Source: Roseburia sp. (lineage in GTDB: Bacteria; Bacillota; Clostridia; Lachnospirales; Lachnospiraceae). Taken from it: a DNA stretch of 33,316 nt. The notes under the pieces were generated by a model. It ran no database searches. It had not been told where the DNA came from and saw only the letters and a list, made by a program, of their open reading frames with translations. The stretch is from NCBI GenBank assembly GCA_014804775.1, contig JAAUZB010000020.1:22060-55375 (forward strand), in the 5' to 3' direction. Below, in pieces: positions 23,202-32,833 of the stretch; within the stretch, counting starts at the first letter, position 1, and each line of letters starts with the position of its first letter. The position numbers were made by a program, and so were the translations under genes.

Positions 23202-24992
23202 ATGGCAGTCAATTCATTTCGTGAAGACGAATTTATGGAGAATACCGACAAAAAGAAGATTTTGCGCCGGCTATTGTCCTATTTAATGAAATATAAGGGG
23301 ACTCTTGCGGCAGTTCTTTTGTGTATGGGAGTGACGGTCGCAATTTCGCTTGTCAATCCTCTACTGATCGAGGAGGCGATCGATCACTATATTGCAGAGT
23401 CTGATTTCTACGGTCTGGCAAGGCTCGGTGTATTTGCGCTGGCGCTGAATATTATTTTTATCATTATGGTAAAGGTCAGAATGTATGTGATGTCAGTAGT
23501 GTCAAATAAGATATTGCTGCAGATCCGTCAGGATCTGTACGAACACATCCAGACGCTGTCATTTTCCTTTTTTGACAGCAGACCGACAGGAAAAATCCTT
23601 GCGAGGATCATCGGGGACGTCAACTCCCTGAAGGATGTGCTGGTCAATACGGTAACGACTCTGATACCGGAGTTTGTGACGGTTGCCGGGGTAATGTGCA
23701 TTATGTTTATCAAAGATGCAAGGCTTGCCGCGGCGTCGCTGTCCACGATCCCGATCATGATGGCGGGCATCTGGCTTGTGCAGAGGGCATCGCACAGGCG
23801 ATGGCAGATTTTTCGCAAAAAATCGTCCAATTTAAATGCCTATGTGCACGAGGATGTTGCGGGGATTAATGTCGTGCAGAGTTTTGGCGCGGAGGATGAG
23901 ACAAAGGAGGTTTTTGGAAAGCTGGCGGATGAGCACAGGGATGCATTTGCGGATGCGGTTTTGTATGCCGATATGTTTGGACCGGTCATTGATTTTTGCT
24001 GGGGAATCGGCGCTATGATGCTTTATCTGGTCGGCGTCCGTTTTCTGGGTGTCGAAAAAGTCTCAGTAGGTCTTTTGGTGGCATTTGGAACCTATATCAA
24101 TATGTTCTGGAACCCGATCATGAATCTGAGCAACTTTTACAATAATCTGGTGACGAATTTGACGGCTGCGGAGCGGATCTTTGATATTCTGGATACAGAA
24201 GCCGATATTGTGGATGCCGACGACGTGCAGGAACTGCCGGAGATTCTCGGGAAGGTAGAATTTTCACATGTCAGTTTTACTTATGATAGGGGAACTTCTG
24301 CAGAGACAAAGGTGCTTGAGGATGTGAGCTTTTCGGTGCAGCCCGGCGAAACGGTCGCGCTTGTGGGACCGACCGGGGCGGGAAAGACAACGATCGTAAA
24401 TCTGCTCAGTCGCTTTTATGATATTGAGGACGGTCAGATTCTGGTGGATGGGTACGATTTGACGAAGGTGTCCATGCACAGCTTAAGAAGACAGATGGGT
24501 GTCATGACGCAGGACAATTTTATTTTCCACGGAACGGTCCGGGACAATATCCTTTACGGAAAACTGGATGCAACAGAGGAAGAGATGATCGCTGCTGCAA
24601 AGGCAGTGAATGCGCATGATTTTATCATGAAGATGGAAAAGGGTTACGATACTGAGCTAAAGGAGCACGGCGCGGGACTTTCCATCGGACAGCGCCAGCT
24701 GATCGCATTTGCGAGGACGATGATCTCTATGCCCAAAATCCTTATTCTGGATGAGGCGACATCAAGTATTGACACGCATACTGAGATCCTGGTGCAGAAG
24801 GGAATCGAGGCGCTGCTTTCCGGCAGAACCAGTTTTGCCATTGCCCACAGACTCTCCACGATCCAGAATGCAGACCGCATTTTTGTCATTGACGAGGGCG
24901 GCATTTTGGAGCAGGGAAGCCCTAAAGAATTGATGGAGAGAAAGGGCGCATATTACAGACTATATATGAAGCAGTTTGAGGGCGTGCAGTAG
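23202..24992 (+). CDS. Heterodimeric ABC exporter half-transporter, catalytic subunit
   Basis: 596-residue partner half-transporter with a cytoplasmic N-terminal extension (about 40 residues), a six-helix membrane domain and a nucleotide-binding domain. Walker A GPTGAGKT is at 389-396; Walker B is canonical, LILDE with catalytic Glu518. The signature is LSIGQ at 493-497, slightly off the LSGGQ consensus. This combination (normal Walker B, weakened signature) is what the catalytic subunit of BmrD/LmrD/TM288-type heterodimers shows. The start is ATG 23202 with TGGAGG (23191-23196) five bases upstream; an earlier ATG at 23190 overlaps the site. No hairpin terminator follows before the pullulanase promoter. 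Confidence 0.93.
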   Translation: MAVNSFREDEFMENTDKKKILRRLLSYLMKYKGTLAAVLLCMGVTVAISLVNPLLIEEAIDHYIAESDFYGLARLGVFALALNIIFIIMVKVRMYVMSVVSNKILLQIRQDLYEHIQTLSFSFFDSRPTGKILARIIGDVNSLKDVLVNTVTTLIPEFVTVAGVMCIMFIKDARLAAASLSTIPIMMAGIWLVQRASHRRWQIFRKKSSNLNAYVHEDVAGINVVQSFGAEDETKEVFGKLADEHRDAFADAVLYADMFGPVIDFCWGIGAMMLYLVGVRFLGVEKVSVGLLVAFGTYINMFWNPIMNLSNFYNNLVTNLTAAERIFDILDTEADIVDADDVQELPEILGKVEFSHVSFTYDRGTSAETKVLEDVSFSVQPGETVALVGPTGAGKTTIVNLLSRFYDIEDGQILVDGYDLTKVSMHSLRRQMGVMTQDNFIFHGTVRDNILYGKLDATEEEMIAAAKAVNAHDFIMKMEKGYDTELKEHGAGLSIGQRQLIAFARTMISMPKILILDEATSSIDTHTEILVQKGIEALLSGRTSFAIAHRLSTIQNADRIFVIDEGGILEQGSPKELMERKGAYYRLYMKQFEGVQ

Positions 24993-25012
24993 GTATTTTT
25001 TTCCAATTTTTA

Positions 25013-25041
25013 TTTCATAATCCCGGTATCTGTGATACAAT
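25013..25041 (+). promoter_or_regulatory. Candidate extended -10 promoter for pullulanase
   Basis: TACAAT (25036-25041) preceded by TGA (extended -10). The -35 at 25013-25018 (TTTCAT) is weak, 17-base spacer. It lies within an apparent in-frame upstream extension of the gene, supporting the later start codon. Confidence 0.5.
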
Positions 25042-25082
25042 TTGAAAAGATACGATATCGCAGAAGGGGAACAAATAAAATT

Positions 25083-27029
25083 ATGATGCACGTGCAATAT
25101 TCTACCAATGAATTTGAGCAAAAATACACTTATGACGGAGAGGATCTCGGCGCGGTATATACGCCGGAACGGACCGTGTTCCGTGTGTGGGCGCCGCTGG
25201 CGGATTCAGTAACGGTGAATCTTTATACATCCGGCAATGCGGGAGAGGACGATCTGATCGACAGGCTTGTCATGAAGCCTGATGTCAATGGGACGTGGAC
25301 AGCAGAGAAGGCGGATGACCTAAACGGTGTCTACTATACTTATCTGGTGAGCAGAAATGGAGAAACGCAGGAGGCGTGTGATCCATATGCGAGAACGACA
25401 GGGGTGAACGGAGAGCGTGCGATGGTTATTGATCTTGCACTGACAAATCCGAAAGGTTGGGACAAAGACTGTGACCCGCATGGAGAAGAGCGGATCACCG
25501 ATGCGGTGATCTATGAACTGCACATCAGGGATATTTCCTCCGACCGCAGTGCAGGCATCCGCAACGTCGGAAAATTTCTTGGACTGGTGGAGACGGGAAC
25601 TGTTACGCCGTCGGGAATACCTACCGGATTAGATCACATGAAAGAGCTGGGGATCACGCATGTGCATCTGCTCCCGGTAGCAGATTACGGCTCTGTAGAT
25701 GAGAAGAGACTTGAGGAAGCGCAGTTTAACTGGGGATATGACCCGGTCAACTATAATGTGCCGGAGGGGTCCTATTCCACGGACCCTTATCACGGTGAAG
25801 TGCGTGTGAGGGAAATGAAGCAGATGGTAAAGACGCTGCATGACAACGGGATCAGCGTGGTCCTGGATGTGGTATACAATCATGTCTATGATGCGGACGA
25901 ATTCTGCTTTAATAAAATCGTGCCGGGATATTTTTCGAGGATCGATGCCGAGGGAAATTATTCCGCCGGTTCCGGATGTGAGAATGACAATGCCACAGAG
26001 CGCTCGATGGTCCGGAAATATATCGTGGATTCTGTGGCATATTGGGCGGATGAGTACCATATTGACGGCTTCCGGTTTGATCTGGTGGGACTGATCGATA
26101 TAGAGACGGTTCGCGCCGTGATGGAAAAAGTGAGCCGGAAGCACCCGAATGTCATTTTTTATGGGGAAGGATGGACCATGGGTACCGGACTGACGAAGGA
26201 AGGCGTTCTGCTCGCGACGCAGAATAACTCGGCCGAACTGCCGGGATTTGCATTTTTCAGCGACACGATGCGCGATGGGCTTCGGGGACATGTATTCTAT
26301 TATTCGCAGCGCGGCTACATATCCGGAGGCAAGGGACTTGCGAATGTCATAGAGCAGTGCTTTTTGGGGAAGGCGCCGGACTGGTGTAAGACTCCTTCAC
26401 AGTCGGTCAATTATGCTTCCTGCCATGATAATTATACGCTGATGGACCGCATCACGCTCGCAGCGCCTGAGGCATCGTGGGAAGAGTGGGTCCGCATGAA
26501 CAATCTGGCCGCGGTGATCTATATGACGGCAGAGGGGATTCCGTTCCTGCAGGCGGGAGAAGAAATGCTCCGACGTAAGCTGGATGCGGACGGTAATATT
26601 GTGGAGAACAGCTTTAAATCTCCCGATTTTATCAACGGATTGAAATGGGACTGCCTGAATGAGAAAACTTATCAGGATGTATATGCTTATTACCGGGGAC
26701 TGATCGCATTCCGAAAGGCGCACCGACAGCTGCGTCTGACAACACCGGAGGAAGTGGAACGCTATGTCACACCGGTAGAAGGCCTGCCCAAAGACGTGGT
26801 GGCAATGCGGATTGCCGGGGATGAGGGAGACAAAAAGACGGATGGCATTTTTGCCATTTTTAATCCAAATCGGACGGCGGTTGAAATCAACCTTCCTGAG
26901 GGTGTGTGGAGCGTGTGTATCAACGCGGAACGCGCAGGCACGGACCCGATTGAGATGATTACGGGAGAAAAAGTGAAGGTCGAACCGATTTCAGCCACGG
27001 TGCTTGTAAAGTTGCGAAAAAAAGGCTAG
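25083..27029 (+). CDS. pulA: Type I pullulanase (GH13), alpha-1,6 debranching enzyme
   Basis: 648-residue enzyme hydrolysing alpha-1,6 branches in pullulan, glycogen or starch-derived dextrins. The N-terminal CBM48-like module is at about 25-115 (TVFRVWAPLADSVTVNLY). The type I pullulanase signature FNWGYDP is at 215-221. GH13 catalytic regions: VVLDVVYNH; GFRFD with nucleophile Asp333; YGEGW with acid/base Glu362; and SCHDN with Asp449. The C-terminus has a beta domain. No signal peptide, so it probably acts in the cytoplasm on stored glycogen or imported dextrins. The start is ATG 25083 (or the adjacent 25086), downstream of AGAAGGGGA; an upstream GTG at 25032 lies over the promoter. It is monocistronic as far as can be seen. 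Confidence 0.93.
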   Translation: MMHVQYSTNEFEQKYTYDGEDLGAVYTPERTVFRVWAPLADSVTVNLYTSGNAGEDDLIDRLVMKPDVNGTWTAEKADDLNGVYYTYLVSRNGETQEACDPYARTTGVNGERAMVIDLALTNPKGWDKDCDPHGEERITDAVIYELHIRDISSDRSAGIRNVGKFLGLVETGTVTPSGIPTGLDHMKELGITHVHLLPVADYGSVDEKRLEEAQFNWGYDPVNYNVPEGSYSTDPYHGEVRVREMKQMVKTLHDNGISVVLDVVYNHVYDADEFCFNKIVPGYFSRIDAEGNYSAGSGCENDNATERSMVRKYIVDSVAYWADEYHIDGFRFDLVGLIDIETVRAVMEKVSRKHPNVIFYGEGWTMGTGLTKEGVLLATQNNSAELPGFAFFSDTMRDGLRGHVFYYSQRGYISGGKGLANVIEQCFLGKAPDWCKTPSQSVNYASCHDNYTLMDRITLAAPEASWEEWVRMNNLAAVIYMTAEGIPFLQAGEEMLRRKLDADGNIVENSFKSPDFINGLKWDCLNEKTYQDVYAYYRGLIAFRKAHRQLRLTTPEEVERYVTPVEGLPKDVVAMRIAGDEGDKKTDGIFAIFNPNRTAVEINLPEGVWSVCINAERAGTDPIEMITGEKVKVEPISATVLVKLRKKG

Positions 27030-27046
27030 TATTTTCCGCATGGTTG

Positions 27047-27055
27047 TGCTATAAT
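27047..27055 (+). promoter_or_regulatory. Extended -10 promoter before tig
   Basis: TATAAT (27050-27055) preceded by TGC (extended -10). No clear -35 is visible 17 bases upstream. It is about 70 bases before the trigger factor start. Confidence 0.55.
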
Positions 27056-27125
27056 CCTAAAATGACTGTGATGTGAAAATGGAAAGTGTACATTGACATA
27101 TATTTGAAGGAGGAAAACAGTTATA

Positions 27126-28460
27126 ATGAGTGTACAGGTAGAAAACTTAGAAAAGAATATGGCCAAACTTACCGTTGAGGTTGCGGCGGAGGAAGTTGAG
27201 AAAGCGCTTCAGGCTGCCTATATGAAAGAAAAAGGCAAGATCAGTCTTCCGGGATTCCGTAAGGGCAAGGTGCCGAGAAATATGATCGAGAAGATGTACG
27301 GACCGGCAATATTTTATGAGGATGCGGTAAACACCATGCTTCAGGAGCACTATCCGTCAGCAGCAGATGAGAGCGGTCTTGATATTGTGTCCAGACCGAC
27401 TGTTGATGTGGTGCAGATCGAGAAGGGAAAGCCGTTTATCTTTACTGCAGAGGTCGCAGTAAAGCCGGAGGTGAAGCTTGGCAAATATCTTGGCGTACAG
27501 GTGACTAAGATTGATACCGCGGTATCTGACGAGGAGCTTGACGAGGCGTTAGAGAAGGAAAGAGAGAAAAATTCCAGAACCATCACTGTGACAGACAGAC
27601 CGGTTCAGAACGGTGATACGGCAGTGATTGATTTTGAAGGATTTGTAGACGGCGTGGCGTTTGAAGGCGGCAAGGGAGAGAATCATCCCCTGGAGATCGG
27701 TTCCCACTCTTTCATTGATACGTTTGAAGATCAGCTGATCGGAAAGAATGCAGGGGATGAGGTCGATGTCAACGTTACTTTCCCAGAGCAGTATCAGGCA
27801 AAGGAGCTTGCCGGCAAGCCTGCACTGTTCAAGGTTAAGATCCATGAAATCAAGACAAAAGAGCTTCCGGAGCTGAACGATGAGTTTGCGCAGGACTGCT
27901 CTGAATTTGAGACGCTTGCAGAGTACAAAGAGGATCTAAGAAAGCAGCTTGAGCAGACGAAAGAGAACGATGCAAAGCGCGCTAAAGAGGATGAGGCGAT
28001 CCAGAAAATTATCGATAAATCAGAGATGGAGATTCCGGAGGCCATGATCGAGACGCAGTGCGAGAACATGGTTGAGGAGTTTGCTCAGAGAATTGCACAG
28101 AGCGGACTTTCGATGGAGCAGTATATGCAGTTCTCCGGACTGACGATCGACAAATTAAAAGAGCAGGTTCGTCCGGAAGCTGAGACACGCATTAAGAGCA
28201 GCTTAGTGCTGGAGCAGATTGCAAAGGATGAGAACATCGAGGTGACGGACGAAGAGATTGATGCAGAAGTTGCAAAGATGGCGGCTCAGTATGGAATGGA
28301 AGCTGACAAACTCAAAGAATTTATGGGAGATGCCGAGAAGAAATCCATGAAGCGCGATCTGGCGGTAACCAAGGCTGTTGATCTGATTATGGAGAATGTC
28401 AAAGAGAGAGCTAAGGCTAAGACAAAGAAAGACAAAGACGCAGAGACAACAGAGGAATAG
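27126..28460 (+). CDS. tig: Trigger factor, ribosome-associated chaperone and prolyl isomerase
   Basis: 444-residue protein binding near the ribosome exit tunnel and folding nascent chains. The N-terminal ribosome-binding domain contains the family signature GFRKGKVPRNMIEKMYG (around 41-57). A central FKBP-type domain (about 150-245) has VQNGDTAVIDFEGFVDG and the DTFEDQLIG motif. The C-terminal helical domain is followed by a Lys/Glu-rich tail that makes it slightly longer than the usual 430. GAAGGAGG lies 12 bases before the ATG, a rather long spacing. It is first in tig-clpP-clpX-lon-engB, a gene order common in Firmicutes. Confidence 0.97.
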   Translation: MSVQVENLEKNMAKLTVEVAAEEVEKALQAAYMKEKGKISLPGFRKGKVPRNMIEKMYGPAIFYEDAVNTMLQEHYPSAADESGLDIVSRPTVDVVQIEKGKPFIFTAEVAVKPEVKLGKYLGVQVTKIDTAVSDEELDEALEKEREKNSRTITVTDRPVQNGDTAVIDFEGFVDGVAFEGGKGENHPLEIGSHSFIDTFEDQLIGKNAGDEVDVNVTFPEQYQAKELAGKPALFKVKIHEIKTKELPELNDEFAQDCSEFETLAEYKEDLRKQLEQTKENDAKRAKEDEAIQKIIDKSEMEIPEAMIETQCENMVEEFAQRIAQSGLSMEQYMQFSGLTIDKLKEQVRPEAETRIKSSLVLEQIAKDENIEVTDEEIDAEVAKMAAQYGMEADKLKEFMGDAEKKSMKRDLAVTKAVDLIMENVKERAKAKTKKDKDAETTEE

Positions 28461-28487
28461 AATCTGTTCGGAAGCAGACAGATAAAG

Positions 28488-28517
28488 ACAGACTGGCTCA
28501 TTCGGGCCGGTCTGTTT
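28488..28517 (+). terminator. Hairpin after tig, possible weak terminator
   Basis: 10-base-pair stem, 28488-28497 with 28506-28515 (ACAGACTGGC / GCCGGTCTGT, one T-G pair), 8-base loop, followed only by TT then AAGC. Partial termination or RNA processing between tig and clpP is possible. A second small hairpin, CTCCGG / CCGGAG, lies at 28550-28568. Confidence 0.45.
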
Positions 28518-28594
28518 AAGCTTATAAATATGTGTAAATTTTTTATAAACTCCGGGTATTTGCCGGAGAAAATCAAGAAAATGGAGGAACCGTT

Positions 28595-29182
28595 ATGAGT
28601 TTAGTACCTTATGTCATTGAACAGACCAGCAGAGGCGAGCGCAGCTATGATATTTATTCTCGCCTGTTGAAAGACAGAATTATTTTCCTTGGAGAGGAAG
28701 TCAATGAGACAACGGCAAGCCTTACCGTTGCGCAGCTCCTTTTCCTGGAATCGGAGGACCCGGGCAAGGACATCCAGCTCTATATTAATTCCCCTGGAGG
28801 AATGGTAACTGCGGGGCTGGCGATTTACGACACGATGCAGTATATCAAGTGCGACGTTTCTACAATCTGCATCGGACTTGCGGCAAGCATGGGTGCATTT
28901 TTGCTCGCCGGAGGTACAAAAGGCAAACGGTATGCGCTGCCGAATGCAGAAGTGATGATCCATCAGCCGTCCGGAGGTGCAAAAGGACAGGCGACTGAGA
29001 TCCAGATCGTAGCGGAAAATATTTTAAAGACAAAGAAGAAGTTAAATGAAATGTTGGCTGCCAATACCGGAAAACCGTATGAGGTGGTCGCGGCGGACAC
29101 AGAGCGCGACTACTTTATGTCGGCAGAAGAGGCGAAGGCATACGGTCTGATCGATGAGGTTATCACAGCGAACAGAAAGTAA
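28595..29182 (+). CDS. clpP: ATP-dependent Clp protease proteolytic subunit ClpP
   Basis: 195-residue serine peptidase forming the tetradecameric proteolytic chamber used with ClpX (next gene). The catalytic triad is visible: Ser98 (GLAASMGAF), His123 (MIHQPSGG) and Asp172 (TERDYFMS). The N-terminus [20 protein letters not shown] is typical, as is YINSPGG at 63-69. Its length is standard. Ribosome site GGAGG before ATG 28595. It is separated from tig by 134 bases containing hairpins; I see no CtsR operator. Confidence 0.98.
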   Translation: MSLVPYVIEQTSRGERSYDIYSRLLKDRIIFLGEEVNETTASLTVAQLLFLESEDPGKDIQLYINSPGGMVTAGLAIYDTMQYIKCDVSTICIGLAASMGAFLLAGGTKGKRYALPNAEVMIHQPSGGAKGQATEIQIVAENILKTKKKLNEMLAANTGKPYEVVAADTERDYFMSAEEAKAYGLIDEVITANRK

Positions 29183-29211
29183 TATAAATCTATCACATGG
29201 AGAAAACAATC

Positions 29212-30471
29212 ATGGCAGGAAGAAATGACGACAGATTCCGCTGTTCTTTTTGCGGAAAATCCCAGGATCAGGTCCGTAAGCTGATCGCGGGACCCAATGG
29301 GGCATATATCTGCGACGAGTGTGTGGATATCTGCGCCGAGATCATCGAAGAAGAATTTGAGGAGGAAGAATATGCCGGGACAGCACAGGAGACCGAGCAG
29401 ATCAATCTGTTAAAGCCGGAGGAGCTGAAGGCTTTTCTGGATGAATACGTCATCGGGCAGGAGCAGGCGAAGAAGGTATTGTCTGTGGCTGTCTATAATC
29501 ACTATAAAAGAATCATGGCGGGGAAAGACCTCGGAGTCGAACTGCAGAAGAGCAATATTCTGATGCTTGGACCTACCGGTTCCGGAAAAACACTGCTGGC
29601 GCAGACACTTGCAAGGGTTTTGAATGTCCCCTTTGCTATCGCGGATGCGACGACATTGACGGAAGCAGGATATGTCGGGGAGGATGTAGAGAACATTCTT
29701 TTGAAGATCATTCAGGCTGCAGACTACAATATTGAGCGCGCGCAGCACGGTATTATCTATATTGACGAGATCGACAAGATCTCCAAAAAATCCGAGAATG
29801 TTTCCATTACCAGAGACGTATCCGGTGAAGGAGTGCAGCAGGCGCTTTTGAAAATCCTTGAGGGAACAATGGCATCCGTTCCGCCGCAGGGAGGCAGAAA
29901 GCATCCTCAGCAGGAGCTGATCCAGATTGATACCACCGATATCCTGTTTATCTGCGGAGGCGCATTTGACGGGCTCGAAAAAATTATCGAGACGCGTATG
30001 GATGCCAAAGCGATTGGATTTAACGCAGATATCAGGGCAAAAAATGAGTACAATATCGGTGATGTTTTGAAGCATGTGCTTCCGCAGGACTTTGTCAAAT
30101 TTGGTCTGATCCCGGAATTTATCGGACGTGTGCCCGTCACCGTATCACTGGATATGCTGGATCGGGATGCATTGATCCGTATTCTGCAGGAGCCGAAAAA
30201 TGCCCTGACCAAGCAATACAGTAAGTTGTTCGAACTGGACGGTGTGGCTCTTGAATTTGACCGGGATGCATTGGAGGCAATCGCGGACAAGGCGCTTGAG
30301 CGAAAGACGGGAGCGCGCGGCTTAAGAGCAATTATGGAGGCAGTGGCGCTTGACATGATGTATCATATCCCATCGGATGAGAGCATCACCGTCTGCCGGA
30401 TCACCAAAGCGCTGGTAGAGGAAAAGCTGGCGATCGAGACTCGCCAATTAAAGAGAATAGAAGAAAAATAG
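29212..30471 (+). CDS. clpX: ATP-dependent Clp protease ATP-binding subunit ClpX
   Basis: 419-residue AAA+ unfoldase that recognises, unfolds and feeds substrates to ClpP. The N-terminal zinc-binding domain has Cys11, 14, 34 and 37 (CSFCGKS ... CDECVDIC). Walker A GPTGSGKT is at 120-127; Walker [11 protein letters not shown] follows, with the GYVGEDV pore loop between them. The sensor regions [12 protein letters not shown] and [12 protein letters not shown] are present. I choose ATG 29212 because GGAG (29199-29202) lies nine bases upstream; the in-frame ATG at 29197 has no ribosome site. It sits 29 bases after clpP and 10 bases before lon. Confidence 0.97.
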   Translation: MAGRNDDRFRCSFCGKSQDQVRKLIAGPNGAYICDECVDICAEIIEEEFEEEEYAGTAQETEQINLLKPEELKAFLDEYVIGQEQAKKVLSVAVYNHYKRIMAGKDLGVELQKSNILMLGPTGSGKTLLAQTLARVLNVPFAIADATTLTEAGYVGEDVENILLKIIQAADYNIERAQHGIIYIDEIDKISKKSENVSITRDVSGEGVQQALLKILEGTMASVPPQGGRKHPQQELIQIDTTDILFICGGAFDGLEKIIETRMDAKAIGFNADIRAKNEYNIGDVLKHVLPQDFVKFGLIPEFIGRVPVTVSLDMLDRDALIRILQEPKNALTKQYSKLFELDGVALEFDRDALEAIADKALERKTGARGLRAIMEAVALDMMYHIPSDESITVCRITKALVEEKLAIETRQLKRIEEK

Positions 30472-30481
30472 GTGTTAGACT

Positions 30482-32806
30482 TTGGATACTATGATTTTGA
30501 AAATGCCTGCGGTAGCGCTCCGGGGGATGGTGATTTTGCCGGGGATGATCGCACATTTTGATGTGAGCCGTGAGAAATCCATCAAGGCAGTGGAGAATTG
30601 CATGATGGATGCGCAGAAGATCTTTCTGGTGGCGCAGCGCGATGTGGAGCAGGACGAACCGTCCGTAGGAGATCTGTATAAGATCGGCGTGATCGCGGAG
30701 GTGAAGCAGGTAATAAAATTACAGAATAATATTGTTAGGATCCTGGTGGAGGGCTTAGAGCGGGCAGAGCTGTATTCGCTTGCATGGACAGAACCGTATC
30801 TGCTGGCAGAGATCATCCGGTTTGACGATGCGATGGATGAAGGACTGTCCGATGAGGCAAAGACCGCTATGCTCCGCAGCATTCAGGAGACATACCGGAA
30901 ATATCAGACCGTCAATCCGAGAGCGGGAAAGGAACTGCTCCGGCAGCTTGGCGAACTTACAGATCTGGAGAGACTGATAGATCAGGTGGCGCACAACCTT
31001 CCGGTCGGTTACGATGAAAAACAGAAGGTTCTGGAAGCAGTTTCTATCACGGAACGCTATGAGGTACTGATGGCGATCCTGCTAAAAGAGATAGAGATCA
31101 CTGCTATCAAGAACGAGTTCCAGGCAAAGGTAAAGGAACGCGTGGATCAGAATCAGAAGGAATATATCCTGAGGGAACAGATGAAGCTGATCCGCGAGGA
31201 ACTCGGTGAGGACAATACGGAATCGGATGCGGACGGTTATCTGCAGACGCTCGGAAAGCTGAAAGCGGGAAAGGAAGTAAAGGAGCGTATTAAAAAGGAG
31301 ATCGACCGTTTTCGGAATATCAGTCCAAATTCCTCGGAGAGTACGGTAAGCCGCGGCTATATTGAGACACTGCTGGAGCTCCCGTGGAATAAGGCGTCAG
31401 TGGATAATAAAGACATCAAAAACGCAGAGCGTATCCTTGAGGAAGATCATTACGGATTGGAAAAGGTAAAAGAGCGTATGCTTGAGTTTCTTGCGGTCCG
31501 CAACCTGACAAAAAAGGGTGAGAGCCCGATCATTTGTCTGGTAGGACCGCCCGGAACCGGAAAGACCAGTATCGCCCGTTCCGTGGCGAGAGCGTTGGAC
31601 AAAAAGTATGTCCGTATCTGTCTGGGCGGTGTGAGGGACGAGGCGGAGATCCGCGGACACCGAAGGACGTATGTGGGAGCGATGCCCGGGCGGATCGTAA
31701 ACGGCATAAAGAGTGCAGGGGTAAAGAATCCGCTGATGCTGCTGGACGAGATAGATAAGATGAGCAGCGATTATAAGGGAGATACGGCTTCAGCGCTGCT
31801 GGAGGTATTGGATTCGGAACAAAACAGCAAATTCCGCGACCATTATGTGGAGATTCCGATCGATCTGTCAGAGGTTCTGTTTATCGCAACAGCCAATTCC
31901 GTACAGACGATTCCGCGGCCGCTGTTAGACCGTATGGAGCTGATCGAGGTCAGCAGCTATACCGAGAATGAAAAGGTGCATATTGCGAAGGAACATTTGA
32001 TGGAGAAGCAGCTGGAGCGCAACGGTCTGGAAGCGAAGCAGCTTACAGTCAGCGACAGCGCACTTCAGAAGATCATCAGCTCATATGTAAAGGAAGCCGG
32101 TGTCCGCAGCCTGGAGCGAAAGCTGGGAGAGATCGCAAGAAAAGCGGCGAGGGAAATCTACGAGGGAAATAAGACCTGCGTCAAGATTACGGCGCAGAAC
32201 CTGGAGAAATACCTCGGCAAGGAAAAATACAGCTTTGACAGAAAGAACGACACGGATGAGATCGGCATTGTACGCGGTCTTGCGTGGACAAGTGTCGGCG
32301 GAGATACATTGGAGATCGAAGTAAATGTTATGCCGGGAAAGGGTGAGTTTCAGCTGACAGGACAGCTGGGAGACGTGATGAAAGAGTCGGCACAGACCGG
32401 CATCAGCTATATCCGCTCCATCAGCGAGGAATACCAGATCCCGAAAAAGTTTTTTAAAGAGAACGATATCCATATCCATATCCCAGAGGGGGCTGTACCG
32501 AAAGACGGACCGTCCGCCGGAATCACGATGGCGACGGCAATGCTTTCTGCAATCACAAAAACGCCGGTGAGAGCCGATGTCGCTATGACAGGAGAGATCA
32601 CACTGCGCGGGCGTGTATTACCGATCGGCGGTCTGAAGGAAAAGATCCTGGCAGCAAAAAATGCAGGAATAAAAACGGTCTGTGTGCCGAAGAAAAATGA
32701 AAAGGATATCGAGGAGATTTCGCAGGAGATACGGAAGGGAATCGAGATCATTTTCGTGGAGAATCTGCAGCAGGTGCTGGACATTGCATTTGTTCGGGGC
32801 GAGTAA
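30482..32806 (+). CDS. lon: ATP-dependent Lon protease
   Basis: 774-residue homohexameric AAA+ serine protease degrading misfolded and regulatory proteins. The N-terminal LON domain (about 5-205) includes LRGMVILPGM, followed by a helical linker. Walker A GPPGTGKT is at 355-362. The C-terminal protease domain has catalytic Ser678 (PKDGPSAG) and Lys721 (GGLKEKIL), with the same 43-residue spacing as in E. coli Lon. Start: TTG at 30482 preceded by TAGGTG seven bases upstream; an ATG three codons later (30491) would be too far from that site. The ribosome site overlaps the clpX stop, so coupling is likely. Confidence 0.97.
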   Translation: MDTMILKMPAVALRGMVILPGMIAHFDVSREKSIKAVENCMMDAQKIFLVAQRDVEQDEPSVGDLYKIGVIAEVKQVIKLQNNIVRILVEGLERAELYSLAWTEPYLLAEIIRFDDAMDEGLSDEAKTAMLRSIQETYRKYQTVNPRAGKELLRQLGELTDLERLIDQVAHNLPVGYDEKQKVLEAVSITERYEVLMAILLKEIEITAIKNEFQAKVKERVDQNQKEYILREQMKLIREELGEDNTESDADGYLQTLGKLKAGKEVKERIKKEIDRFRNISPNSSESTVSRGYIETLLELPWNKASVDNKDIKNAERILEEDHYGLEKVKERMLEFLAVRNLTKKGESPIICLVGPPGTGKTSIARSVARALDKKYVRICLGGVRDEAEIRGHRRTYVGAMPGRIVNGIKSAGVKNPLMLLDEIDKMSSDYKGDTASALLEVLDSEQNSKFRDHYVEIPIDLSEVLFIATANSVQTIPRPLLDRMELIEVSSYTENEKVHIAKEHLMEKQLERNGLEAKQLTVSDSALQKIISSYVKEAGVRSLERKLGEIARKAAREIYEGNKTCVKITAQNLEKYLGKEKYSFDRKNDTDEIGIVRGLAWTSVGGDTLEIEVNVMPGKGEFQLTGQLGDVMKESAQTGISYIRSISEEYQIPKKFFKENDIHIHIPEGAVPKDGPSAGITMATAMLSAITKTPVRADVAMTGEITLRGRVLPIGGLKEKILAAKNAGIKTVCVPKKNEKDIEEISQEIRKGIEIIFVENLQQVLDIAFVRGE

Positions 32807-32833
32807 CAGTGAAAAACAACAGAGGGGATTGCC

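Noticed and set aside
25032-25082. GTG 25032 as the pullulanase start
   Set aside because: It overlaps the extended -10 promoter element, lacks a ribosome site, and the extra residues (basic, non-family) are not expected before the CBM48 module.
27093-27098. TTGACA as a second -35 for tig
   Set aside because: No -10-like sequence lies 16-18 bases downstream; the region there is the ribosome binding site.
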